Shown: positions 9,476-20,100 of the stretch, piece after piece
How positions within the stretch are numbered: position 1 is the stretch's first letter
How the letters are laid out: every line of letters begins with the position of its first letter
Assembly (NCBI RefSeq): GCF_001904745.1
Contig: NZ_MRCD01000024.1
Location: forward strand, 31,278-95,277
Direction: 5' to 3'
Source of the DNA: Calothrix sp. HK-06
GTDB lineage: Bacteria; Cyanobacteriota; Cyanobacteriia; Cyanobacteriales; Nostocaceae
DNA: 64,000 nt
The notes under the pieces: model-generated
The model's database searches: none
What the model saw: the letters and a program-made list of their open reading frames with translations, nothing else
Told to the model about the DNA's origin: nothing
Translations under genes and position numbers: made by a program

Positions 9476-10084
9476 CTACTTCAACAACAATTTATGAATA
9501 TTTCCACCCGAACGTAATATCGAGTCAGCAGTATTATGCACACCAAATTCTGCGGCAAGCTGGGCGCCTAATGTACCATGTAGATACAAGACAAACATAA
9601 TTGCCATACCAGCTAATAGGTAAGCCCACTGAACTTGACGGTCTTCGTCTTTACGCCAGTTAAAGCGCTGTAAACCTCTCCATATGGTCATGCCAACCAT
9701 AATAGCGAGTAGTAAAACACCACCAACTCCATGCCACAGCATAGTTTCCATAGCGTGGAGTCCCCATGCGCTGGTTACATCCATATTTGGTTCTGCGAGC
9801 ATCATTTCGTAGAAACCTGCTGCAACAGTGAAGAATGTAATGATGGCTGAACCGAGCATGTTATACCAGCCAACATCAAAGAAGTTAGACTGCTTTGCTG
9901 GTAGTGCTAAAAATTTGAATACTGGTTGTTGATATGGAAATAGTACACCAACAAAATCAAACGTAATGCCAATAATAAACAACCCTAGCGTTAAGTGTAC
10001 CAAGTTTGGGTGAATCGGAATGATATATGGCAAACCATTGGCGCCAAGATGTGCGCGTAATTGTTCAATGAGTCCTGTTTCCAT
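9476..10084 (-). CDS. DUF2231-type membrane protein, second of pair
   Basis: The 202-residue protein has four to five membrane helices. It carries the family motif H-P-N-L-V-H-L-T near residue 25, plus further conserved His residues within or near helices (near 115, and HGTLG near 172). The start overlaps the stop of the upstream DUF2231 gene by one base (TAATG), so the two are translationally coupled. The pair precedes ctaC in one leftward operon. The conserved membrane histidines and the company of an oxidase make a redox or heme-related accessory role plausible, but none is established. Confidence 0.8.
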   Translation of the reverse strand: METGLIEQLRAHLGANGLPYIIPIHPNLVHLTLGLFIIGITFDFVGVLFPYQQPVFKFLALPAKQSNFFDVGWYNMLGSAIITFFTVAAGFYEMMLAEPNMDVTSAWGLHAMETMLWHGVGGVLLLAIMVGMTIWRGLQRFNWRKDEDRQVQWAYLLAGMAIMFVLYLHGTLGAQLAAEFGVHNTADSILRSGGNIHKLLLK

Positions 10085-10581
10085 TACAGTAATCCTTCTT
10101 TGAGTGCTTCAACAACAGGGACAGTATGCAAGCCATATATCCAAACGAGTTCATCACCGAGGAAGACTTGCACAAATATTAAACCAGTTAATACGATTCC
10201 TAGACCTAAGTAAGGAACAGGCAATTTATCAGGAGTTTTTAAACGAATTACATATCGCCAACCTGTAATTGCAGCAATAATTCCAGATAATGACCAACCA
10301 ATTAGTGTGTGTACACTCAACACAGGTTGTGCCATATCATATGGATGTGCTAACCCAGCTTCAAACTGACCAAAAATGATAGCCACGAACACAGCAACAG
10401 TGGCAAGACACATATTCCACCAACTCACCTCGAACAAACGCGCGTTCTTAGTAAAGTAGCCAATAATGTCGCATACGAAAGCAAACAGCACCATTGCAAT
10501 TACAAAGTGAACAATGATGGGGTGAATAGTGTCGGGATATGGTAGACCGTGGTCATTCAACTTTTGCAGAAGCTCAAACAT
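10084..10581 (-). CDS. DUF2231-type membrane protein, first of pair
   Basis: The 165-residue protein has four membrane helices and the family's H-P-I-I-V-H-F motif at about residue 20, with another conserved histidine in 'SVHTLIGW'. It is the first gene of the oxidase operon. The start at 10581 is supported by AGGAGA 8 nt upstream. It is paralogous to the next gene; the two may form a heterodimer. No enzymatic activity can be assigned. Confidence 0.82.
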   Translation of the reverse strand: MFELLQKLNDHGLPYPDTIHPIIVHFVIAMVLFAFVCDIIGYFTKNARLFEVSWWNMCLATVAVFVAIIFGQFEAGLAHPYDMAQPVLSVHTLIGWSLSGIIAAITGWRYVIRLKTPDKLPVPYLGLGIVLTGLIFVQVFLGDELVWIYGLHTVPVVEALKEGLL

Positions 10582-11536
10582 AGTATTCTCCTGGGTACAC
10601 CTCTGAAGGAAATAAATCTTTACAGTTAATACAATTGTTAAGGAATTGAAAAATTAAAAAAGTTCAAATGGCGACTTTTAGAAGTAATTTTTAATGTTCA
10701 GAGTGAGATTGTTTTGTTTGCAGATTTATAGAAACGCATAATTAATGTTTAATCCCCCTTAATAAGGCAGGGCTGTTTCATTCCCTCTCAAACAGGATTT
10801 GTCAAGATGGTTAGCTAGAAAAATTATAAGTATGGGTAAAGATGAAATAGACTTTTAGACACATGAATACAAGTATGATTGTCCATTTTATCGGCGCCTT
10901 GGTATGAAAGTTACCAACTAAAAATTGCGGTAAACCCTTGATTTTTCAAGCTTTTTAGGAAATGAATCAGCCCTGCTTATTAAGGGGGGTTGGGGATTAA
11001 TACATCTATAAAAGTAACTATGATTACAAAAAATCTGGAGTTTTTGATAATTGAACATCAACTCCTTTAATAGCTCTACCCTGTCAATCATCATAAATAA
11101 CTCTATATATAGATGACGTTCATAACTTACTTTATCTAATTATAACTTTATATTTCCTTAATCATGATTAAGCAAGTCAAATTATGTGCTTCGCTAATAA
11201 CAATAAAAATTTTATAAACGTTATTGGTAAACAAACGCATAAAATTCTAGAAACCCGGTTTCTCTTTGAAATCTTGTAATAAAAATAACAATTTGCATAG
11301 AAACCGGGTTTCTCCGCGTAAACCCTAAAACAACTTGTCTAAACATCAGCTTTACGTCAACCGTGTAAATACATAGGAAAATCAAATTAATTTTTTTGAC
11401 TCTTGTAAACGCGCGTTCTATTTAACTTTATTCAGAGTATATTTGCATACAAGCGATAAGTTGTGTTAAAACGCAATCATCATTATTAGAAGTTAAAGTT
11501 TAGATTTGCTAAAAATACTATCGAATATAATTACTT
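10582..11536. other. 955-bp intergenic region upstream of the oxidase operon
   Basis: I see no gene in it. It must hold the promoter of the leftward oxidase operon near 10600-10700, but no clear -10/-35 or NtcA box stood out. It also contains the inverted-repeat element described separately (10751-10998) and AT-rich sequence up to the glycosyltransferase start. The string 'gaaacccggtttct' occurs twice (near 11250 and 11300), in inverted or direct form, as a small hairpin-like dispersed motif. Confidence 0.5.
10751..10998. repeat. MITE-like element, copy 1
   Basis: The left arm (10751-10784, AATCCCCCTTAATAAGGCAG onward) and the right arm (10958-10998) are inverted copies with small differences. 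The right half (about 10873-10998) matches, in reverse complement, a second copy at 53300-53430 almost base for base. The match includes a GGCGCC site and the small hairpin CTTGATTTTTCAAG. There is no ORF inside. It is a likely non-autonomous mobile repeat. Confidence 0.7.
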
Positions 11537-12727
11537 ATGGTTATTTTCTCGCAGAATCAGACATCAAACAGTCGTGTTTTGGACTCGCAGCTACAAGAAA
11601 AATACAACTCCTTTAATTTACCTAGTGTAACAGTAGCTATTCCTGCGTTTAACGAAGTCAAAGCAATTGAGCGTGTCATCCGAGGATTTATAGACACAAA
11701 ATATGTAAATATTGTTGAAATTTTAATTGCTGATGGTGGAAGTACTGACGGTACACAGGAGATTATAAAGAAGATAGCTTTTGTTGATTCAAGGGTCAAA
11801 TTGATTCACAACCCACTGAAAATTCAATCTGCGGGCTTAAATTTGCTTTTGCAAGAAGCACAAGGTGATATTTTCTTGCGCGCGGATGCACATTCAGATT
11901 ATGCGTATGATTACGTAGAGCAATGTGTTGAAGCACTTTTAAAATCGAAAGCCTTAAATGTAGGCGGCGCCCAAAGGTTTGTTGCAAAAAGTCCATTCCA
12001 GGCGGGTGTTGCACTTGCGGCAAGAAGTTTATTAGGCAACGGTGGGGCTAAATATCGCAACCCTGAATATAACGGCTATGCGGATACTGTTTATTTGGGA
12101 TGCTTTTGGCGAGAGGACTTGCTTAAAATTGCTCAAGTACAAGATTCTCAAGATGTAAGTGATGATAACGTTGCCTTGGATGATAAGCCAGTTGTTTTAT
12201 TTGATACAAGCCAAATTACGAATCAAGATGCGGAATTAAATCAACGATTGCTTAATCAAAGCTCACAAGCAATCTACGTCAGTTCTGATATCAAAGTCTG
12301 GTACTACCCCCGTAGTAGCTGGAAGTCGCTATGGAAACAGTACTTTAAATATGGTCGTGGTCGGTATCTCACGACTACAAAGCATAATAGTCGAATTCAA
12401 ATGCGAGGACGATTACCTTTCATTGCGATATCGACTGCTATATTACTTAGCCTGACTAGCTTTGTTGTTCCAGAAATACGTCTACCTGTTACAATGCTGT
12501 TTGTTGCCGCTCTTTTGGCGCCGTTTTTTGAAAGCTTGCGAATTATTATCAAGTATAGTGGCAGCTTTAACTCTGAGATTTGGCGTGGAGAGGGAAGCCA
12601 AGTTCCTTCATTGCTAGCTCGTTGGTTATCCTGTGGTGTATCTTTAATTACGATACCTATTGCACATTTTTGTGGGTATGCATATCAAATTTACAGGCAC
12701 CGAATTCAAAAAATAGATGGTTGGTAA
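11537..12727 (+). CDS. Family 2 glycosyltransferase, ExoA-like
   Basis: The protein has 396 residues. The GT-A domain occupies residues 29-270: V-A-I-P-A-F-N-E near 33, nucleotide-binding DGGSTDGT near 75, the metal-binding R-A-D-A-H-S near 115, and a C-terminal catalytic region YYPRSSWKSLWKQYFKYGRGR. The last 110 residues hold two to three membrane helices. An Asp/Asn-rich insert of about 40 residues (near 205-245) separates the two halves of the domain. The layout matches succinoglycan-type membrane glycosyltransferases that extend lipid-linked sugars on the cytoplasmic face. The gene stands alone, 17 kb before the main polysaccharide locus. Confidence 0.85.
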   Translation: MVIFSQNQTSNSRVLDSQLQEKYNSFNLPSVTVAIPAFNEVKAIERVIRGFIDTKYVNIVEILIADGGSTDGTQEIIKKIAFVDSRVKLIHNPLKIQSAGLNLLLQEAQGDIFLRADAHSDYAYDYVEQCVEALLKSKALNVGGAQRFVAKSPFQAGVALAARSLLGNGGAKYRNPEYNGYADTVYLGCFWREDLLKIAQVQDSQDVSDDNVALDDKPVVLFDTSQITNQDAELNQRLLNQSSQAIYVSSDIKVWYYPRSSWKSLWKQYFKYGRGRYLTTTKHNSRIQMRGRLPFIAISTAILLSLTSFVVPEIRLPVTMLFVAALLAPFFESLRIIIKYSGSFNSEIWRGEGSQVPSLLARWLSCGVSLITIPIAHFCGYAYQIYRHRIQKIDGW

Positions 12728-13000
12728 GATTTTTTAACAAGACTTACGCGAAAGAACCGAGTTACTAGCATTTCGTAGGGCAAGCTCTATGTGGCTTGAT
12801 TTTTAAACAATCAAGGATGAGTTATGTAGAGAAAATCTTTAAACTTTTAACAGTAATTGCACTGAGTTTAATACAGATAAATTTGGCATATAAATGAGAT
12901 ATGAATACTGAGCATTAAACAGTGAAATTGTTAAGGTATTTTGCACAGTAAAATCCGCCTGATGTTAACCTAATTTGGAATTAATAGGCTTTTAACTATT

Positions 13001-16000
13001 ATGATGTCTAATTCTTCAGTTAATAGAACAAATTTTCAATCATTCGACAAAAGCTTAAATGCTGGCGTAAATTTACAATCTCCCTTTGTGTCGGCGCCCT
13101 TAGATGTCGGGCAATATTCAAGCAGATCATCGACGCTGGCATTCATAGATACTAGTGTCAAAAACTACCAAAGCCTAGTTGATGGTATCAATCCAGGAAC
13201 TGAGGTGCATGTTCTTAATGCAAGCGAAGATGCAATCAGCCAAATTACCAAAACACTACTAGCACGCGAAGGAATTTCTAGTTTACACATTATCTCGCAC
13301 GGGCAAGCTGGCGAATTGAATTTTGCTTCGGGCATAATTAATTCGTCTAACATAAGTAATTACGCTGCTGCTCTTAAATCTTGGAGCCAAGCATTGACAC
13401 CTAATGCTGATATACTACTTTATGGCTGCAATGTTGCAAGTGGAGAACTTGGTACAGCTTTCTTACAAAATTTAAGTAAACTTACGGATGCCGATGTCGC
13501 TGCCTCTAATAACTTGACAGGTAGTGCAGCAAAGGGTGGTGATTGGGTATTAGAGACTGTTACCGGAAAAATTGAAGCTTCTTCTGCGCTGCAAATGGGT
13601 ATGATGGAAGCTTATAACTCTGTTTTGGCGAATATAAACACTCCATTTAGAATAATTAATAATCCAACGCCTGCTGCTAATGAAGAATTTGGTTTTGCAA
13701 TTGCATCAAATGGCATGAGTATAGTAATTGGGGCGCCTAAAGGGAATGGGGAACGTGGTGAAGCTTATAGTTATAGCACGGGTGGCTTGTTACAAACAAC
13801 TTTTCTAAATCCTTCAACTGGAAGCGCTGAAAGATTCGGATTTGCGGTTGCACTTACAGGTAACAATAACTCAATTATCGGCGCTGCAAATTTTGGTGAT
13901 CCAGATGTTGGACGTGCTTATCAATTTGATCAAACTGGTATAAATACAAAAACATTTGATAATTCATCTCCAACAGATGATAGTGAGTTTGGAACTGCTA
14001 TTACAGTCTTGAAGGATGGAACAATTGCAATTGCCGCACCTGAAAGAGATAAAAATATTTCTGGCGATAACGCAGGACAAGTGCGTTTGTTTAAACCCGA
14101 TGGCACAATAAGCAATATAAATAATCCTTCAACAGGAAATACAAACCCTTTTGCAGGAACTTTAGACCCTCTTCAAGACGCGCGATTCGGTTCTGCTTTA
14201 GCAAACGCTGATGGCAACATTCTCATTGGCGCGCCAGGTTACTTTGGTGGTCGTGGCAGAGCTTATTTGTATAATCCGACGAACGGTAACTTATTATTGC
14301 CGTCTTTTAATAATCCTAATAGTAGTCTAACTGATTTCTTTGGCATATCTGTAGCATCGAATAGTACTGGGACACGTTTTTTAATTGGCGCACCAGGTGA
14401 AGATTTAAGTGGAACTGATTTAGGCGCTGCTTATCTATATAATAGTCAAGGCACCCTTTTAAAAACTTTTACTAACCCAAATGCTCAAATTAAAGGTTTT
14501 GGCACTACGGTAGCTTTCATTGGTAATGATATTGTAGTTGGTGCCCCTGGTGGTTTTACTATTGACAATAATAAACTTCAGCCTGATCCAAGTGTTGGTG
14601 CAGTTTATATATTTGACGGAGATAACCCTACAACTTACGGTCTTGAACATACAATTAGCAATCCGAACTCAGAAAATGATGGATTTGGTGGTGCAATTTC
14701 TGTTATTGATAATAATAAAATTGCGATTGGCGCCCCTTATCATGACGCTGGAACAACCGCTAATGCTGGAATTGCCTATATTTTCAAATTGAATAATACC
14801 GCACCTAGTGTTAGCAACATTAGTAAATCGGGCAATGAAGATAATACAATCAGCTTTAGTCTTTCTGATTTCACTAGCCAATTCACGGACACTGATACGC
14901 CCATTGATGGTGATAGTCTTGTAAAAATTAAAATTACATCACTACCGACTAACGGTATTTTAAAACTTAGTAATACAAACGTTACCCTTAACCAAGAGAT
15001 ACTAATTACTGACATTACCAATCTCGCCTTTACTCCAGGTGCTAACTTTAACGGATCCATTAGTTTCAAGTGGAACGGTTCTGATGGTATTGCCTACGGT
15101 GCTAACGATGCAAGCGTAACGCTTAATATTAACCCAATTAACGATGCACCTACAATCAGCACTATAAACAAATCAGGTTCGGAAGACAGCACAATTAGCT
15201 TTAGCCTCTTGGATTTCAACAGCAAATTCACAGATATTGATGGTGATAATCTCAGCAAAATAAAAATCACGTCATTACCAAGCAACGGTATCCTAAGACT
15301 TGGTGGTGCCAACGTTACTCAAAATCAAGAAATCCTAACTGCTGACATAGCTAATCTCACGTTTACTCCAAGTGCCAACTTTAACGGCAACGTTAATTTT
15401 AATTGGAACGGATTTGATGGTAGTGCTTATGCAGCAAACGATGAAACTATAACCATTACTATTAGCCCAGTTAACGATGCACCGACAATCAGCACTATAA
15501 GTAAATCTGGTTTAGAAAATGCTATAATCAGCTTTAGCGCTCCCGATTTTACTAGCAAATTTACAGATGTTGATGGTGATATTCTCACTAAAATTCGGAT
15601 TAGTTCACTACCTCAAAATGGAACTCTCAAATTTGATGGCATAAATGTCACCCTCAACCAAGAGATTAATGTCACCGATATTTATAAACTCACCTTTATA
15701 CCTGTTTCAAATTATAAGGGCACTACCAGTTTTAGATGGAACGGTTACGATGGAGCTTCTTATTCAGCAACAAATGCAACAGTTAGCTTAACAATTAATC
15801 CAGACAGCAGTAATCGCTGGGAAGTCGTGACAACAGGCGATTTTGATAACGATGGCAAACAAGATATTCTCCAGCGCAACTTTAGTACAGGTGGAGTCAG
15901 ATTAGCAAATCCAGGTGGCAACCCAATTGTATTGCAGCCAAATATGGGTATTAATTGGTCTGTGATTAGCACTGCCGATTTTACGGGTGACAGTAGAGCA

Positions 16001-16915
16001 GATATTCTCTGGCGGAATATGATTACTGGTGAGAATCGTGTTTGGGAGATGAACGGTATAAGTATTGTCTCTAACAATGCAACTTTCCGAGATACTAATA
16101 CACGTACAAGCGCGGATTTGAATTGGCAGGTTGTAAGCACAGCTGACTTCAATGGTGATAATAAAGCCGATATACTCTGGCGCCATGTTAGTACAGGAGA
16201 AACAGTTGTTTGGCAGATGGATGGTGCTAAAGTTCTATCTTTTAATACAACTTTTAGAGATACCAATACCCGCACGATAGCTTCAAATAGTTGGCAAGTT
16301 GTTAGTACTGCTGACTTTAATGGTGACAGAAGAGCCGATATACTTTGGCGTAATAGTAGTACAGGAGAAACAGTTGTTTGGCAGATGGATGGTGCTAAAG
16401 TTCTATCTTTCAATACAACTTTTAGAGATACCAATACCCGCACGATAGCTTCAAATAGTTGGCAAATTGTTAGTACTGCTGACTTTACAGGTGACAGAAG
16501 AGCCGATATACTCTGGCGTAATAGTAGTACAGGAGAAACAGTTGTTTGGCAGATGGATGGTGCTAAAGTCGTCAATTTTAGCTCCACCAAGAGCAATAAT
16601 CAGCGTCTAACTCAAGGTACAAGCTGGCAAGTGATTAGTACTACTGACTTTAACAATGATAGTAACGCTGATATCCTCTGGCGTGATACAAACACAGGAG
16701 AAGTTCGTTTATGGCAGATGGATTTGGCTAATTTAGCTAATATTGTTGTCAATAGTTCGATAGGAAAGGCGCCGACAGTGGAATGGCAATTATTCAGAGC
16801 AACAGATTTTTATTGGGATAATAAAGTAGATAGTCTTTGGGTTAATTCCTCCAGCAATCAAGCAAAGATTGTGCGAATTGATACCAATGACTTCGGAGAT
16901 GAAATTACTGTGTAG
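13001..16915 (+). CDS. Giant DUF4347 / FG-GAP / cadherin-like repeat protein (paralogue 1)
   Basis: The protein has 1304 residues. DUF4347 spans about 45-205 and contains LHIISHG (His100) and LLYGCNVA (Cys143). Residues 220-605 are about eight FG-GAP-like beta-propeller repeats ('FG.A..I......IGAP'). Residues 605-925 are three ~105-residue cadherin-like/tandem-95 domains ending in N-D-A-P. Residues 930-1304 are VCBS/FG-GAP-type repeats ('W.V...ADF.GD..ADILWR'). Three copies of a 168-bp unit near 16190-16600 are almost identical. There is no Sec signal peptide; proteins with DUF4347 are typically large, surface or exported adhesin-like proteins. ATG at 13001 or 13004. It is the first of three tandem paralogues. 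Confidence 0.88.
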   Translation: MMSNSSVNRTNFQSFDKSLNAGVNLQSPFVSAPLDVGQYSSRSSTLAFIDTSVKNYQSLVDGINPGTEVHVLNASEDAISQITKTLLAREGISSLHIISHGQAGELNFASGIINSSNISNYAAALKSWSQALTPNADILLYGCNVASGELGTAFLQNLSKLTDADVAASNNLTGSAAKGGDWVLETVTGKIEASSALQMGMMEAYNSVLANINTPFRIINNPTPAANEEFGFAIASNGMSIVIGAPKGNGERGEAYSYSTGGLLQTTFLNPSTGSAERFGFAVALTGNNNSIIGAANFGDPDVGRAYQFDQTGINTKTFDNSSPTDDSEFGTAITVLKDGTIAIAAPERDKNISGDNAGQVRLFKPDGTISNINNPSTGNTNPFAGTLDPLQDARFGSALANADGNILIGAPGYFGGRGRAYLYNPTNGNLLLPSFNNPNSSLTDFFGISVASNSTGTRFLIGAPGEDLSGTDLGAAYLYNSQGTLLKTFTNPNAQIKGFGTTVAFIGNDIVVGAPGGFTIDNNKLQPDPSVGAVYIFDGDNPTTYGLEHTISNPNSENDGFGGAISVIDNNKIAIGAPYHDAGTTANAGIAYIFKLNNTAPSVSNISKSGNEDNTISFSLSDFTSQFTDTDTPIDGDSLVKIKITSLPTNGILKLSNTNVTLNQEILITDITNLAFTPGANFNGSISFKWNGSDGIAYGANDASVTLNINPINDAPTISTINKSGSEDSTISFSLLDFNSKFTDIDGDNLSKIKITSLPSNGILRLGGANVTQNQEILTADIANLTFTPSANFNGNVNFNWNGFDGSAYAANDETITITISPVNDAPTISTISKSGLENAIISFSAPDFTSKFTDVDGDILTKIRISSLPQNGTLKFDGINVTLNQEINVTDIYKLTFIPVSNYKGTTSFRWNGYDGASYSATNATVSLTINPDSSNRWEVVTTGDFDNDGKQDILQRNFSTGGVRLANPGGNPIVLQPNMGINWSVISTADFTGDSRADILWRNMITGENRVWEMNGISIVSNNATFRDTNTRTSADLNWQVVSTADFNGDNKADILWRHVSTGETVVWQMDGAKVLSFNTTFRDTNTRTIASNSWQVVSTADFNGDRRADILWRNSSTGETVVWQMDGAKVLSFNTTFRDTNTRTIASNSWQIVSTADFTGDRRADILWRNSSTGETVVWQMDGAKVVNFSSTKSNNQRLTQGTSWQVISTTDFNNDSNADILWRDTNTGEVRLWQMDLANLANIVVNSSIGKAPTVEWQLFRATDFYWDNKVDSLWVNSSSNQAKIVRIDTNDFGDEITV

Positions 16916-17194
16916 TTTTGATACATAAAAATATTTTTATCCTTGCTCTTGTATTTTGGGCAGGGATTTCTATTTCTACCTATATAAATTTAATATTTGT
17001 CTATGCTCGACCTACTTTGTAATGGCAGAAAATTTAACCTAAAATAAGTACTATTCCTTATGAATTTTATTTTTAAAAAGTATAAAATTAAATACAAATT
17101 GGAATGCGTTAGCAACTAGGCTTTGAGATATTTGTATGATAAAGCCTAGTTTATATTTATCTAACTTTTTTTAATCAAACAACTTTTTGCATTT

Positions 17195-20100
17195 ATGACA
17201 TCTAATTCTTCGATTAACAAGCCAAATTTACAATCTTCTGAGACAAGCTTAAACACAAGCGTAAATTTACAATCCCCATTAGCACCAGTTTCTCCTTTAG
17301 AAGCATTGCTGCGTGTAGGTAACTCATCGTCACTGGCATTTGTAGATACAAGTGTTAGCAATTATGAAAGCTTAATTCAAGGCATTACACCAGGAACTGA
17401 AGTACATATCCTCAAGGCAGGTCAAGATGCAGTTACTCAAATTACTGAAGTTCTTTTACGGCACCAAGGAATTTCTAGTTTGCATATCTTCTCACATGGA
17501 AGCGCAGGCAGTTTAGATTTTGCTTCTAGTTCGCTTAATGCATATAATATCCGTGGTTATACAGAGCAATTACAAGTATGGGGTAATGCACTAAAACCAA
17601 ACGCTGATATTCTTTTGTATGGATGTAATGTTGCCGAGAATGCTTTAGGTAAGACGTTTGTTGAATTAATACATCAAATCACAGGCGCCGATATTGCTGC
17701 ATCCAATGATTTGACTGGAAATACAACAAAAGGTGGCGATTGGGAATTAGAGTATAAAGCTGGTAGGATAGAATCTTCGGTAGCAATTATATCTAATGGT
17801 ATTGCACAATATACGAATACCTTGAAAACACCAATTCTCGTTGGGAACCTCAACAATACCACAAGCGATTCCAATGCAGGCTCCAATCCTACAAACCTAG
17901 TAAACGTTAATGGTACGCTTTATTTCAGCGCTGACGACGGTATAAACGGCACCGAATTATGGCGATTAAGTCCTGGTAGCTCGAATCCAACTTTAGTCCA
18001 AAATATTAATATGAATGCTGGTTTTGGCTCCAATCCAGCGAATCTGACAAACGTCAATGGTATACTTTACTTTACCGCCGATGATGGGATATACGGTAGC
18101 GAAATATGGCGAATTGAAGCCAACGGAAATCCAATAAGACTCCGTGATATTAACAACCGCACTAATGCTGGTTCTAACGCATCAAATTTTACAAATGTTA
18201 ATGGTACGCTCTACTTTACTGCCAACGACGGCATTGGCGGTACTGAATTATGGAAGATTGATGGAGCTGGTACACTAGGGACGATTAAAGACCCTATTCT
18301 GGTTCGAGACATTAATACTCGCTCTGGTGTTGGTTCTAACCCATCAAATTTGATAAACGTCAATAATGTACTTTATTTTACCGCTGATGATGGAATTGGA
18401 GGAACCGAGTTGTGGCGATTAGATACATTAAGTAATCCAATTCCTAGCAAAGTAACAGAAATTCGCAATGGTGAAGCAGGTTCAAACGCAGCAAATTTAA
18501 CGAATGTCAGCGGCACCTTGTATTTTACAGCTGATAACGGCAACAGTGGCAATGAACTATGGAAACTAGATGCAGCAGGTAGCCCAGTTTTGGTTCAAGA
18601 TATCAATTCTCTTCTTGGAGCAGGTTCTAACCCATCAAATTTGACTCACGTTAACGGCACACTTTACTTTACTGCTAATGATAAATATGGCGTAAGTGTG
18701 TTAATGCGGCTTGATACATTGGGTCAAGCTACTTCTGTGGTATCAACAACAAGCTCTTATATCAATAACCCATTAAATTTAACTGATGTTAACGGCACTC
18801 TGTATTTTACAGCCAATGATGGGGCTAAAGGTACTGAATTATGGCGAATTGATACATCAGGGAAAGCCGTTCAAGTTGCAGATATTGCCTTTAGTGTCGC
18901 TGGTTCTGATCCATCTAACCTCATAAATGTTAACGGTACACTCTTCTTTACGGCAGATGATGGGGTAGGTGGCAGAGAATTGTGGCGACTGACTTCTGGC
19001 AGCACCACTCCTACTAAATCAGAAATAAACAATTTACCAGTAGCTGGCTCGAATCCGTCAAATTTAACCAACGTCAACGGTACACTTTACTTTACTGCTG
19101 ATGATGGCAAAAGCGGTATAGAGTTATGGCGAGTTGATGAAAGTAGTAGCCCTATGTTAGTTCGAGATATCCGTACTACTCGCAACGTTAGCTCTAACCC
19201 ATCGAATATAACAGATGTTAACGGCACTATTTACTTTACTGCCGACGACGGTACTTGTGGAAATGAACTATGGCAACTTGATGCAAGCGGCAATCCAGTT
19301 CTTGTCGAGGACATCCATTTTATGGGTGCTGGTAGTTCTAATCCATCCAATTTAACCAATGTCAACGGCATACTTTACTTTACCGCCAATGATGGTGGAA
19401 TGAGTGGCACTGAATTATGGAAACTTGAACCAGGTAACAGACCTGTTAGAGTTATGGATATTAATCCTAGTGCTGCTAGCTCTAATCCATCAAATTTAAC
19501 AAATGTGAACGGCAAGCTCTACTTTACTGCTGATAGGGGAATAGGTGTTGCGGAACTATGGGTAATTGACAAACCAAATGTCAATCCTGTTCGAGTGATG
19601 ACGAGTAATTTGGTAAATCCATCCAATTTGATAAATGTAGCTGGTATACTCTACTTTACTGCCGATGATGGCATGAATGGCAGAGAATTGTGCAGGCTAG
19701 CTCCAAACGGTAGCCCATATTTAATTAATATCCGTAATCGCGATGCTGGAGGCTCAAATCCATCAAATTTAACAAGCTTTGGAGACACGCTTTATTTCAC
19801 TGCGGATGATGGAATAAATGGTACTGAATTATGGCGAATTACTCCTACTAGCAGCAACCCTCAGTTCGTTAGCTCAGGTATTCGTCCTGGTAATGCTGGT
19901 TCCAACCCATCAAATCTAACTAACGTTAATGGTACGCTTTACTTCTGTGCTGATGGTATCGGTGGCACAGAACTATTTTGGATTAATAGCTTTGGAAGTA
20001 TAAATGGTCGAGAAATTGCTCCTGGTGATGTGGGTTCTAATCCATCAGATTTTATAAGCTTCAATGGTGCTTTATATTTCGCTGCTGATGATGGTATCAG

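Noticed and set aside
15760..16596. 278-codon minus-strand frame rich in repeated 'LLRQSISALLSP' segments
   Set aside because: It is the antisense shadow of the repetitive VCBS region of paralogue 1; identical-looking shadows occur opposite the same region of paralogues 2 (22804-23397) and 3 (27150-27638). They repeat only because the sense DNA repeats.
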